DNA of 64,000 bases, from contig WPIO01000115.1 of assembly GCA_009760855.2 (NCBI GenBank), forward strand, positions 480,501 through 544,500, in the 5' to 3' direction. Positions 41,750 to 53,520 of this stretch are shown here, one piece after another; position 1 is the first letter of the stretch; each line of letters begins with the position of its first letter. The notes beneath the pieces were generated by a model. That model was not told the DNA's origin. It did not search any database and worked only from the letters and a program-made list of their open reading frames with translations. Source of the stretch: Cristatella mucedo. Taxonomy: Eukaryota > Bryozoa > Phylactolaemata > Cristatellidae. A program made the position numbers and the translations under genes.

Positions 41750-42720
41750 AAGAAAGGGAGGAGAATAAGCGAAGGCGATGGCGGCCACTGAGCTACTGGG
41801 AAATACGCGCCGACGCAGCAACTGTGTAAAAGTGCGCCAGCCCACGCGAATGGCCGCTACTCAAGCGCCCGTAAGCGAGCGGCGTGCGCTAGTTCAACGT
41901 CGCTACGGGCAGTCCGCGCGCCCGCCGGCGACCTACACACCCGCCTGCCCGCGCGACCCAACGACGGAACTCGGAACGGTAGCCGCTCGCGAGACGTCGC
42001 GCCATGCGTCGCGTACCGGCTCGCTGCGCCACGTCGCCAGGACCCTGGCAGGTTCGGCGGCGCCTACCTGCTGGCAGTTTGTCGACGGACGGCAGTCGCG
42101 GAGCTCGGCCGGAACGCGCGAGCTGCTCTCGCCGCGCGCAGGCAGGCAGTGGGCGCTGCTGCAGGCGATGTCCGCCGCCGCCGCCGCCGACGCTACGCGT
42201 ATCGGCCGCGTCTGCTGCACAGCTCTCGGGGACTGCGCAGGCGCAATCGGCCAGCAGTAGTAGTGGAGGCGTTCGCTCTACGTAGCCAACCGTAGCGTAG
42301 CGAGCCGAGCACCGAATGCGCCACCGCTCATCTCACAACACGCGCGGGCCGCCGTCGCCGGCTAAACCTCGGTGGGCGGGAACGCGGTGAGCCCGGCCGT
42401 GTCCTCTCCGCGACCTTGCGGGCGCTCGCCGCGCCCCCGCCGGCGGCGTTATAGCTCGGCGCGCCGCTCTCCTCTCCTCCTCCTCCTCCCCGCTCTCCTC
42501 CCCGCTCTCCGCCCCGCTCTCCGCCGTCCTCCGGCCCCTCCGACCTGCCCGCGGCCGACGAACGCCGAAGCGCCGTACGAATCGGACCGAACCGAAGAAA
42601 TGCAGCTCTCTCGGCTGTTAGCCACTTCCGCCCGAGGCGAAGTCGCACTGCGGCGTGCTCTGATGCAAAAAAACCCAACGCGGAACCGCGTCCTTACCTC
42701 AGACAGCGACGGCTAGCGCA
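41750..42720. promoter_or_regulatory. CpG-rich block, candidate SLC26 promoter
   Basis: Very GC- and CpG-rich, with a pyrimidine-rich tcctccccgctctcc run at 42470-42530. On the minus strand CTGAG is followed by GTAAGG at 42697, a strong donor that could end a noncoding leader exon (low edge 42698) spliced to SLC26 exon 1, 5.5 kb downstream. This link is inference. Confidence 0.35.
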
Positions 42721-42899
42721 TGGGGCGACGAGAACGTTAGTCGCAATGGCGGCTGGCCAGCCGACCGTGCGTGCAATTCCGAGTAGAACGCCCGCCGGTG
42801 GCCTGCAGGCATCCATAAGTTGCTTGGGGATTGCAGCAGATTTCGGCCTCGGGCCTGCGATCTAACTGCTGCCCCTTTTGGGAGGTCAGTGAACAGTCG

Positions 42900-44640
42900 C
42901 TGCCACCATTTGAAATGTACCCTCAAGTTTTGCACGACTCCGCTAACGCGTTCTCACAAAGTCCGCTGAAATAGATTGCAGCGGCCCAGGCGGCTACCGC
43001 AATCGACGATTGCAGTCCACCGCGCAACGAAAGAAATCCTGAAATCCTATTCGAAAAGCTCGTTTTTTATTGCATATAAAAGTACAGTCTGCGACAATTA
43101 CACTCGTAGAATTTTACTTGCATTGGCACGGCCGTTCTCGTGCGATGCGCTGCGATCGACTGCAATAGCCCGGGCCAATACCGCAATCCACTCCAATCCA
43201 CCGAATCCACCGCAAAACGAAATAGATTGCGCTGAGCTCCAGTTTGTATTGCACATTAAAGCGCACTGTGTTGTGTGAACACCCACTTAAAAGAAAAAAA
43301 TTGTGCTTTCGCGAACTCTGGCAATGCGCAGCAATCGCCCGAAACGACTTAGGTAAATACCACAATCTACTCTAAAACAGTGCAAATCATCCTTAAATCG
43401 CCATGTAAAGTTCTAATTTAGATTGCATACAAGACTAGACTCGGTTCAAAGTGCACCCACAAATTTAATTCTACTGTGCTCACGCGTTCTCGTGCAATGC
43501 GCTGCAATCGACTGCAACGGCCCGGTTCCATGCCGAAATTCACTACAAAGCGACCAGAACCCGTATACTAGAAGCTCTAATTATAATTGTACGCTACTCT
43601 GCTCTTCGGTAATTGTATACTCGCAAACTTTCAATGCAATTGCCTTGACCATTCTGCAGCAATGCACAGCTATCAACTGCAATGGCCCGGGCCAATGGCG
43701 CTATCTACAGCAATCCGATGCAAAATGCTCCGAAGTCGGTTTATCAATGCTCTAATTTTGAATGCGTATTAAAAAGCACACTGTTTAGAGACAACCACAT
43801 CAGTTTAATCAATTGCGCTTGTTAAATCTCGTGAAATGAATGGCAGTCAATGGCAACGGCTCGGCTCGAAGCAGCGATCCACGGCAATCCGTGGCAAAGC
43901 GACCACAAATTGCGAAGCTCCTCTTGTCGCCACATTTGACAATTCATTGTGTTAAAAGTGATACAGTAGAAGTCTCAAGCTATTTTGTACGTTAGCTGTC
44001 AGCAATGCACGGCAATCGACAGCAACTGCAAAAGCCAATACCACGATCCTTGGCAAATCGACGATAAATCGGCTACACCGACCTCCAATTCTCATTTCAC
44101 GTAGCATCTCACTGCACGAGCACATACTTTCAACCCACTCTGTGCGTTCAATCTTGGGCAATCAAAGGCGATTGCCAGCAATGGCCCGTGAAAATAAGGA
44201 AATCAATTACGATTCATCGAAAATCACCGGAAGGTGACTTGGCCAAGCTCAAATTTTTCTTACGTATCACAGCGCACTGTGTTTAAAGTGCAACCACGTG
44301 CTTTCAACTAATCGTGCACGTACAATCGCGAGCAATGAATGGCAATTAAAAGCAATAGTCGTGGCCACAACTCCAATCCGCGGCCAATCGACGAGAAGTT
44401 GGCAGTGCAAAGCTCCAATTGTCATTGCATATAACATTTCACTGCGTCCAAAGTAAAACCATGGCATTTTCAAGCTGCTTTGCTCGTCAACTCTCAACAA
44501 TCCACCACTGGCAATTCACAGCGATGGTCGGGACCAAAACCACAATCCGAGGAAAATCGACAAGACTGGCTTCGCGAAACTGCAACTCTCATTCCACGTA
44601 ACATCTAACTGGTCGCGGGCGCATAATTTGCACCCATGGG
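42900..44640. repeat. Diverged tandem array, about 10 modules of ~171 bp with 10-bp-phased GCAAT boxes
   Basis: Modules begin with up to three GCAAT-like boxes exactly 10 bp apart (for example gcaatgcgctgcaatcgact at 43494). Module starts: about 42958, 43142, 43321, 43494, 43659, 43833, 44002, 44158, 44332, 44497. Spacing is 156-184, mean 171. Each continues through a ggcccgggccaata-like centre and a second half with ctccaatt, ttgcatat and gcgcactgtg. No coding frame spans it. Confidence 0.8.
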
Positions 44641-45439
44641 CCCGGGGAAATGCGCCAATCCATAGCGGTCCGGCCGGAGCTCAGAATTGCAACGAACTCA
44701 CAAAACGGCTTAAGAGCTGAAGTCTTTCGTCGTACATATGGAGAGCACTTGATTTGTGCTAGTCCTCACCGGTGCGCATCCCTGTGCATACTGGCGGAGC
44801 AGCAACCGGCGAAGCGCGGCCAGCGTTCGGCTCTCGCTGCACCGACAAACGCTGCACAAGCGGCACCTTCGCACGCAGGTGCCGCCGAGTATACCAGAGC
44901 AACACTTCGCCGTCAAGATGGCGCCCGATCTTGCAACAAGTCTCTGTTCCTTAGCTGCACAGGGACATATCTGACCAGGATGAGGTATTAAGTACCGCTG
45001 ACCAGTCATCACTTCAGATAACTTTCTATAGGATCTATTCCCTAGGTTTACACATGCCCGGTTTGTAATGGTAGTACTACGTATCACATCGTTGTCCTGC
45101 GGTAGCAAATTTCATTTCTGCTTTCGCCTCAGAATTATTGCGATAGATAGGTGAAGCGCAGCCATCTAAATCAGAAAGAATATGACTGACGATATTTATT
45201 CGTGGTTCCTGAATATTTTAAGCGGTAGAAACGGATTATGCGATAATCTACGGTGAATGCCACATAAAACCCCGCACCGTGAGATAGGCAGTCATTTGCT
45301 ATTGCGGACGGCATTTTGATTTAAGCTCCAGGCAACGGAGCCATCGGTGTCAGTCATGGCCGCCGTTGAACGCCTGTAATCCTCCATTACAGTCTAATAG
45401 ATATCTACATTGTGGATATGGCCTTGTTATGCTAAGGCG
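44641..45439. other. No gene seen; GC-rich part at 44750-44950
   Basis: An aagatggcg motif (YY1-like) lies at 44917. Overlapping short frames on both strands are compositional. 45000-45439 shows nothing recognisable. Confidence 0.3.
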
Positions 45440-46560
45440 TGAGATAATAATAATAATACATTCGTTAAAGCGCCCTCAGAGTAATCAATACTTTTCTGGG
45501 CCCTTTTCATTTTCTGGAAAAGAAGCGCAATCGAATTGTTAGTGGTAGCATGCCCAATGGCAACAAGCATTAAATGGCTAGAGGTAACATGCACACTGTC
45601 AGCATGCAAATATGGTTATTGGAAACATGCAGAGTGACAGCACGCATAAGTATATAAAGAGGAATCACGTGGACTCACTAAATTCGTGTTTTACCTTTTT
45701 CTAAATGTAGTAAAGTCAGGGGATGTCGTGACGCTAGTCGGAAGTGAGTTCTAGGCTTTGGGAGCATACAAACTAAAGGCACGGTTTCCAAAGAATTTGA
45801 AGTTTGTATGAGGTTTAGGTGAACGATAAGATTCCGAAAAGCGGGCGATACGATGATTAGCCTGGTCGGGGAATAGATCCGATAGAATTGCTAAAGCTAA
45901 AAAACGAAGAGATCCAAAAGTGAGTGACACAACCTTGAAGTCGATGCGCTGCTTGACTGTCAACCAGTGCAAATAAGCTAGAAGCGGTGTGATGTGGAAA
46001 ATGCGAAGCTCACGACAGAAGAGCCTAGCTGCAGAGTTTTGCACCAGCTATAAGAGTCTCATTGTATCACCGCATTGCATTGCCCGGTAGACCAGCAAGC
46101 ATTGAGTTACAGAAGTCGAGACGGCATGTCACAAATCCGCGGACAAATTTATATGTCGTATCCTTGTCTAAACAAGCCCGATTTTTAGCAGTGTTACGTA
46201 GGTGAAAGTAGGCAGACGTGACTGTGGAGCTGATGTGGTTTCTAAGGAAAAGTCATTTTGGAACACGACACCTATATTTCGTGCAGATTAAACAGGAGAT
46301 ATGCTGACAGCCGATTTTGATTACTAAGTTTTCTAATCTCTGATTTACACTTAGTTTGCCTATAACTATTGCGTTGGTTTTATCATCATTCAGTTTAAGA
46401 AAGTTTGCTGCCATCCAGATGAAATGAGCGCTCTTCATCGCTGTCGTACTCCCGCTGCTGTGTTGGTGCAGTACATATAGGTCGCTAGCCGTCACCAGTA
46501 TTTCTCTCTCGACGGCTGAGACTAGCACCGTTAGAAGTGCTGTGTTTGCGGCCTAATTCT
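45440..46560 (-). mobile_element. LINE A, about 1.1 kb, degraded
   Basis: Minus strand: FLKLNDDKTNAIVIGK near 46400, then QNSAARLFCRELRIFHITPL and the C-terminal text, then 3' UTR and an (ATT)n tail at 45447. Many frameshifts. Confidence 0.88.
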
Positions 46561-46649
46561 ATCCGGTTGGGGAAGCCGCATAACACGTCTGTAGCAAAGG
46601 TAATTCCATACTAACTTTGCTTTTTTGACCAGGACTGTGATTAGCTTGA

Positions 46650-46697
46650 AACTAATGTAATGTAATTTACATTACATACATTACATTACATTATAAA
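46650..46697. repeat. TTACA-type inverted repeat
   Basis: taatgtaatgtaatttacat is followed by cattacattacatta, able to fold as a hairpin. It may be a small remnant of a mobile element. Confidence 0.6.
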
Positions 46698-47026
46698 GTA
46701 GCCCATTTCCGATGAGAAAACGGATAAATTCCTCTACTTTGATTCGCATTTTGGGCACAGAGAAATACTAATTAATATGTAATTTTTATTATTTCATAAA
46801 CAATGGCCACTCAACAGGGTTCAAAAATGAGTAAATATTCTGGATGTAGGCTATACTGCAAACGGATTCCTCGAAATACCCTTCCAAACATAAACCCCAT
46901 CATTTTTTTAAATTGTCTTTGGTAACGACGTTCAAAGTTTAGTATATCCAGGTGAAAGCATTCATCTTGCTTGTCTGAGTAAGCTCACATGTTCTCCTTG
47001 GAATTTACCAAGATGACCATCTAGGA

Positions 47027-47208
47027 CAGCGGTTCTCAACCTGTGGGTCGCGACCCCTTTGGGGGTCGAGCGACCCTTTCACAGGGGTTGCCAAGGACCA
47101 TCAGAAAACATGCATTTCCACATTTTTCACACAATAACTTTGTGGTTGTGGGGTCGCTACAGCAACTGTATTAAAGGGTCGCGGCATTAGGAAGGTTGAG
47201 AACCACGT
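47027..47208. mobile_element. SPIN-like nonautonomous hAT element, 182 bp
   Basis: Left end cagcggttctcaacctgtgg; right end ggttgagaaccacgt is its inverted partner. It contains gtcgcgacccctttgggg, cgaccctttcacaggggt and the right-side aaagggtcgcggcatta. A perfect 8-bp duplication atctagga flanks it (47019-47026 and 47209-47216), the hAT hallmark and a match to the TCTAGA-like target preference of SPIN. No transposase, so a MITE. Confidence 0.85.
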
Positions 47209-47461
47209 ATCTAGGATATGAATTTGAGGGTCATTGTGCATCCTATAATGGCATAGTTTTTTATGAGGGCCCGAACCAGCTGCTCATAGTTTTCAGCCCT
47301 GCAATTCAGCCCAGAAAGCCGTGAACAACTGTAAAAAAACTGTTCCAAGTCATTTATTCCGTCCTGTTCAGCTTCTTAGCGATTTCATCACAATCTGTGA
47401 TCATCTTTGCCTGTAGTCCGATCAAGATACTAGATTAGTCTTTTACCTCCAGTAGGTGTGG

Positions 47462-47640
47462 AAAGCCCTGGGCCTTAGCCCAGGAGGTAAGGTGCTCGCT
47501 CTTCATTACATAGGTCATGGGTTCGAATGTTGAAGGAGACTATCCCTTATTGCCCTCTGCTAGTGGCGGTGACCGTCATTGGGGCTCTTCTGCCGATTTA
47601 CAAAATACACTATAAAAATGGAGCTGTTAAATCAGCTAAT
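47462..47640 (+). mobile_element. SINE A
   Basis: ttagcccaggaggtaaggtg head, B box gggttcgaatgttg, tail gagctgttaaatcagctaat. Confidence 0.85.
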
Positions 47641-47984
47641 CTAAAGACTTCTTTTCTGTACTTGAAATTGGCTGACTTATTGCCACGAGCCGTTAAAAAC
47701 GATGAGGCCTAAATTGATGTCCAATTGTGGCATCAGCCTCTTCCGAGGGTGTAAGAGTAGCTTGAACCTAATGTTTTTTTACCCTGTAGAGAACTTGGTC
47801 CCCTATGGCCGGCTCGTTTTTTTAGATGGCGCGTCTTAGTGTCCCGGCTGGCTTAGAAGCAAAGAAAACGAGCGACATTTGTGAAACCGACTTGACGGCC
47901 CGTCAGGAATGACACTATTTCGAAGTCTCCAATGACGTCTCAGATATACTCGCCATATTTCAAGGTATGTCTATGTATGCATCT

Positions 47985-49275
47985 TCGTCTGTAACTCCAC
48001 AAAGTCATAAAGACGGAGGAATGGAACAGCTAATTTATTGTCCATACAGAACCTGAGGGTAGGAGGAGGCTGAAACTGGTGCAGGAGTTGAGCTAGATAC
48101 GGGGGAGCCAAACTGAGGTGGGCCTTGTGGGTCAGCGTAATAATAATAATAATAATGCACTTGATAAAGCGCCTTCAGAGAACTCAATCTCTTTCTAGGC
48201 GCTTTACATGCGTAAGAACTTTGCTCTTTATCCGTTGCTCAACCGGTATCCACCCTAGCTCTTTCAGCAAAGGAGACACGTGGTCAAACCTCTGGGACTT
48301 GAAAAATAGCCTCGCAGCCATTTGCATAGCCAGCTGCAGTGGCCTAGTTGCTTTTTTTGGTCGCCCAGCCAAAAGCGAATTTTAGTAATCAAGCCGAGAA
48401 AGAACTAAGGAGCTAGTTAAATTTTTTGCAAGACACTGTGGAAGACAGCTCCTAATCTTAGATAGGGATCGGACGTGGTGGCAAGCTATAGAAGCAGTCT
48501 TCTGAATGAAGTCTTCCAAATTTAGGCAGCTGTCAAAAAATGACACCTAAATTTCGAGCACGTGGCGATGGTCGCACAACAGCATCACGTATTAGAACAG
48601 CAAAGCATTTTAATCCAGCCACACGCTTAGGTTGTCCCATGAGCAGCAGATCGGTTTTATCGTCGCTTAGTTTCAAGAAATTTTCCGACATTAAGGAATG
48701 AATGTCGGCAAGGCAAGTATTCAGTTTATCAGTTGCTGCAGCAGATTCCGGCGGTTTGAATGAAGAATACAGCTGAGTATCGTCAGCATAAAACTGATAT
48801 CCTCTTCCATGGGTTTAAATCACTTTTCCCAGAGGTTAAGTATAAACGGAGAATAGCCAGGAACCAAGGACGGACCCTTGAGGGACTCCACAGGTGACCC
48901 GTCTCGTATATGAGACCTAACCACCACAAGACACAGATTGAACAAAGTCAGACGAATACGATTATAACCACGCCAGTGCTTCGTCGGCCAGACCGATCTT
49001 TGTTCTCAATCGTTCAAGTAGGACATCGTGATCAATGGTGCCGAAGGCAGCTGGTAGATCTAGCAGAGTTAGGGCAGTGACATTCCCGTCATCGTTGTCG
49101 CATAGAATGTCATCGTTAACATGGAGGAGAGCAGTTTCAGTGGAGTGCTGCATTTTGAACCTTAATTCAGCTGTTTCTGACCTTTCATTCTTTTCAATAT
49201 GTGCAACCAGCTGCTTAGCGACAATTTTTTCAAGAATCTTTGATAATTCGATACTGGATGTTGGTCAATTTCCTT
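47985..49275 (-). mobile_element. LINE B, degraded, with nested LINE A tail
   Basis: The minus strand runs from text like LLHVNDDILCDNDDGNVTAL and LDLPAAFGTIDHDVLLERL (49150) through LGWIPVEQRIKSKVL (48240) to a truncated 3' end (47985). Several stops and frameshifts. Confidence 0.88.
48141..48209 (-). mobile_element. 69-bp LINE A tail inserted in LINE B, 6-bp duplication
   Basis: (ATT)n plus hairpin only, flanked by gcgtaa at 48135-48140 and 48210-48215. Removing it restores LINE B. Confidence 0.88.
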
Positions 49276-49374
49276 AAGAAACATAGATCTCTCTAAGCAC
49301 TTTACATTTTCTGCACAAAATAATCTCAATTGGTAAAACCATACTCAATTATTGCATGCACAGTTACAATAATA

Positions 49375-49750
49375 ACAATAATACATTTGCATAGCGCCCT
49401 CAGAGAAGTGAATTTCTTTCTAGGCACTTTACAGATGCTGTATAAGCACATAAAAAATGATAGTTCACTTGAAACTTAAAAACCCTATTTAGGACAGCAT
49501 TTAGTGGGTCCCTGCGATTCGTCCTTTGTGTGCTTATGCGTGCTGACACTGTGCATGCTGCCACTAACCACATTTGCATGCTGACCCTGTGCATGTCACC
49601 CCTAACCATGTTATTCATGTTGTTTGTTTTTTCAAGCATGATTTTACTTACCATTCAATTGCATTTCCCTTTGCGGCAAATGTAAAGCGCCTAGAAAGAG
49701 ATTGAGTTCTCTGAGGGTGCCTTATCAAGTGCATTATTATTATTATTAGA
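49375..49750. mobile_element. LINE A tails in opposite orientation
   Basis: 49375-49445 reads as a minus-strand hairpin tail. 49470-49750 is a plus-strand copy from the 3' coding end through 3' UTR, hairpin and (ATT)n. Confidence 0.8.
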
Positions 49751-49798
49751 CGGAGCAATTGCTACGAACAGTAACAATAATAATAAAATTAATAAATT

Positions 49799-51908
49799 AA
49801 GTGGTTTTTCGACTTATGAGTATTCCAACTTACGATTTTTTTTAGATAAGAGCTGTCGCTCGGCCGAGTTTTTGCTTTGAGTTGAGAGCTAAAAATCGGT
49901 TTACGAGCTAGCTTAGAATACCGTACCGCTAGTTGCCTCAGCAAACGTCACAATGAACGCTGCCAACCCATCCAACATCTCGTGTCACACTTGAGTGGGA
50001 AGGACAGTGCTGACAATAAGAAGCGGGTGAGTGCATTTAATTTCAAGACAAGACATACCAACAACAACAAAACAGGACCAAGGTGTGCGTGTAGTCGACG
50101 TGACGAAGCAGTACAAGAGTAGCACTTCTACGATCTGCACCGTGCACTGAAGCTAAAGGAGTTGATAAAGGCTAAAACGCCAGCCAAGAGAGTTACCGTG
50201 ATTTCTACACAGCGGTCATCAATCCGTAAAAATATGGAAAAGCTGCTGATGGTCTGATTTACGGAAAAGCAGCTCGCAGGAGACACCGTGACGGAGGCTA
50301 CAATCTGCGAGAAGATACTGGCCAACCGACAAGGCACCGGGCGAGCCATTCAGTCCGTTGTCGAGGACGAGGCATCGAGTGAGGATATGGTGGCAGCTGA
50401 ATTCCCCCAGCAAGTCTTCAACTGTGACAAGACATGACTCTCCTGGAAGAAGATACCAAGGAGGGCTTACGTAAGGGCAGAAGAGAAGTTGATGCTAGGC
50501 CACAAACCCATGAATAATGGCTAGCCCTCGAACCGTGCGCCAATGAGAGCGGTGACTGCAATTAATTGAATCAATTAATTTCAATTATCAATAATCAATT
50601 GATTGAATCAATAAATTGACTGTATTAAGCCGCTGCTCATTTGTCATTCGGAAAACCCAAGAGCCTATAAGTCACACAATACTCTGAAAGAAAAACTGCA
50701 GGCTGATGTGGAGGGTGAATCCGGTGGAGTGGGTCATCCGTGGCAGTTCTTAGTGGACTGGGTGAATTTGGCCTTTGATCCTGACGTTTAGAAATATCTC
50801 GAGGAAAGTAACCTACCCCTACAAGCTCTTCTCGTCCTGGACAATGCACCTGCACACCCATCTAACAATAAAGATGACATCTTCGAAGATTTCAAGTGTA
50901 GAATGGCTCTCTACCTTCCGCCCAACACAACCCCTATCTTGCAGCCCTTGGACCAGCCAGTGATTTCTAATTTCATGAAGCTCTTCACCAAGCATGTATT
51001 CCGTCGCTGCTTTGAGGTGACGGAGAGCAAAAACCTCGCCCTTACAGGATTCTGGAAGGACCACTATAACATCATGATATGCCTCAGAATAATCGATATG
51101 GCCTAGCAGGATGCTACTAAGAGGACCTTGACCTCTGCGTGGAAAATGCTGTGACCTGAGGTTGTTCTGAAACAGACTTTGCAAGACTCAAATCCGAAGC
51201 GGTGAATGAGAGCCACATTAACGAGCGCTCATCGATGCGAACTCCGAGGAACTGACAACGGAGGAGCTAAAGAAGCTACAGACGCAGCAGCACGTTGAGG
51301 TATTGCAGGAAATAGGAATAGGATAAACGGAGGAGGTTATCTCTACAAGTGAGGTAAAGGAAATGTTGGGGATGTGTGAGAAACTTTCAGACTCTTCAAA
51401 ATAAACACCCAGATATTGTTTAAGCGGCTCGTGAGATGGAGCTATTTAATGACACTTGCCTAACTCATTAACACTCTGAAAGTGAGGATGAAGCAGACCT
51501 CATCGGACAAACTTTTATCGAAAAGTCCTGCGATGAAATTGAGGAAAGCTTGGCGGAAAGGGCACAAATTGGCGAATAAGATTCAGGTATTCCTTTCAAC
51601 CTATCTCCTCCGACTCCACCAGCATCTTCAAGTCGTCTGATCTCCAGGTTAATGCTGTACATTAGAATTAATAAAACCACTTTATTGCAGTACATTTTAA
51701 TGTATTGCAATACAATATTCGTTATTTATTAGTAATTTTTTTAATTTGAAAACGTGACAAAAAATCGCGGTATTTTCATGGGTCTATAACGTATTAATTG
51801 CATTTCAGTTCATTGCAATCGATGGGGGAAATGATTTGTAATGCGAGTAATATGAGTTACGAGCTCAGTCACGAAACGAGTTAAAACTCGTAAGCCAAGG
51901 TACCACTG
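49799..51908 (+). mobile_element. Tigger-type (pogo superfamily) DNA transposon, degraded
   Basis: Transposase remnants in order: KRVTVISTQRSSIRKNMEKL, EFPQQVFNCDKT (first catalytic Asp region), QFLVDWVNLAFDPDV, LLVLDNAPAHPS (second Asp), then MALYLPPNTTPILQPLDQPV and HVFRRCFEVTESKNLA. Premature stops, including one right after NCDKT and one in the first third. The right end (51908) reads cagtggtaccttggcttacg on the minus strand; the left end (49799) is a diverged copy of it. Dead copy of about 2.1 kb. Confidence 0.88.
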
Positions 51909-52330
51909 CACATTTGTATAGCAACCTTAGAGAGCTTTACATTTGCTGTGAAAAAAGTTGGTTTTAGCTTCTTTTTCAATGTCAATTCAGACGATGTCGT
52001 AATGTTGTCAGTGCGAAAGGCAAGGCTACCAAAGAATCAAAGGTTACTGAAGGTAAGGCCTCCAAAGAATCAAAAGTAGGTTCTTACATCCAGAGCTAAG
52101 TGACTAGAGAGGAGCAGATGCAACGGCAGGAAGCCTGAGTAGGATGCGTTTCAGACGGGTAGATTGCAAGAAGGGAATGGAGGGACTTCAAAGTAAAAAC
52201 CTAGAAGTTGATGTGTGCCTTCCCGGGAAGTCAGTGCTGGCGAGTAGTAGTGCGACTAAGCGTCCTATAGTAGACAGGAATACCTTCAAGTTGTGAGTTA
52301 CAGTAGTCGTAACACTCCTATAGATACGTC
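51909..52330 (-). mobile_element. LINE-like 3' remnant
   Basis: gctaccaaagaatcaaa and the opening gtatagcaaccttagagagc resemble the LINE A 3' coding end and tail, strongly diverged. Low certainty. Confidence 0.4.
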
Positions 52331-52689
52331 CGTGTGTTTATCTGATGGTAAAGAGCTGCTATTTTCGCAGATGCACTAGTACGAGTTAAGGGTATGCGAG
52401 AAGAGCAGGGCAGAAATGGACACAGAAGAGAAATGAAAACAAAAAGTTGCATGCGATTGAAAACGTAAAATCCCAAGCAGCTGCAGCTTTTCAATAAAAG
52501 ACTTAACTCTTAGCTTGCAGACTTCAATACCACGGCATCTCCAATTTCCAGAATTACCGTTGCACAGAAACGGCTCTCCGAGACCTACTTGAGCTTGAAG
52601 GCCAATCAGGCCCCACCCCAAGGTCGCTAAAGCCCCATGGAAGCTATCGGATACTTAGTTGCCGTCTTTTCATGGGCAACAGTCTGCAC

Positions 52690-53520
52690 CAATGTGTTCC
52701 ACTAACCCAAATAACTTGTACAGTCCGGTATACTTTATTACACAAGGCAGCAATACTGCATGTGTGCGTGTGTGTGCGTTCGCGTGTGCCGACGTGTATG
52801 TCGCCTTTGAATAACTTCTCGAAGGGAGAATCGGCTCGTCAAAAGAATGGCTCTGAAGTACCAGTTCGCCAATGCTCAAATGTCCTGCCAGAGCCTCTGC
52901 CAAACAACCGGAATGGTCGTAAGCCAGAACACGATGAGTAGATGGCTTAAGAAACAAGGACTGGATGCGCTGGTGGGCAATTGCAAGCCATCGTTGCAGT
53001 GCAAAAAAAAGTAAAAGCTGGATTTTGCTTGCCAATCTCAGCATTGGAGAGCATCAGATAAGTTACTCTTGGGTGACCCGATCATGCCAGGGCCTCTACT
53101 AACGTAGTCCAGATGTTTCCTAATAATGTTCTTACCAGTACCCTCTGAGATCTTGAGCCGCTTCGAGATTTCTAGGTTTTAGTGGCGATCTCTGTACAGC
53201 GACATCAAAACGGCTCTTGTACCCTCATAAAAGTATGCAACTGGAGGCATATTCTGGTCTCGTACCGAGCGTGTCGATGGCAGGGGCTGGCCTCAACAGG
53301 TCCAGAAGACACATAGGTACCTTGGCTTATCATTGGCCGAGGCATCATCAGTGATGAAATGGGCCAAAAATAGGTTATGCTGGATGACATCCAAGAGGGG
53401 GGCAGGTAGTCACGTGACCACTCCTTCCCATCTCTTTACATGGAACCGCTGACTCGGTTGCCGATGAAGGAAGCTATTTACTAAGCCAAGCGTAGCAAAC
53501 TGCAACTTAGTGCAAAACTA
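52690..53520 (+). mobile_element. Degraded Tc1/mariner-like transposase
   Basis: The plus strand encodes VVSQNTMSRWLKKQGLDALV, then CKPSLQCKKK, stop, KLDFACQ, then DKLLLGDPI, a pattern like the Tc1 helix-turn-helix, linker and first catalytic segment. Stops interrupt it. A TG-rich microsatellite lies at 52760-52790. No inverted ends were located. Confidence 0.42.

Noticed and set aside
41778-42716. Several 90-160-codon frames on both strands
   Set aside because: CpG-rich composition suppresses stops; Arg/Ala/Pro-rich products with no family resemblance.
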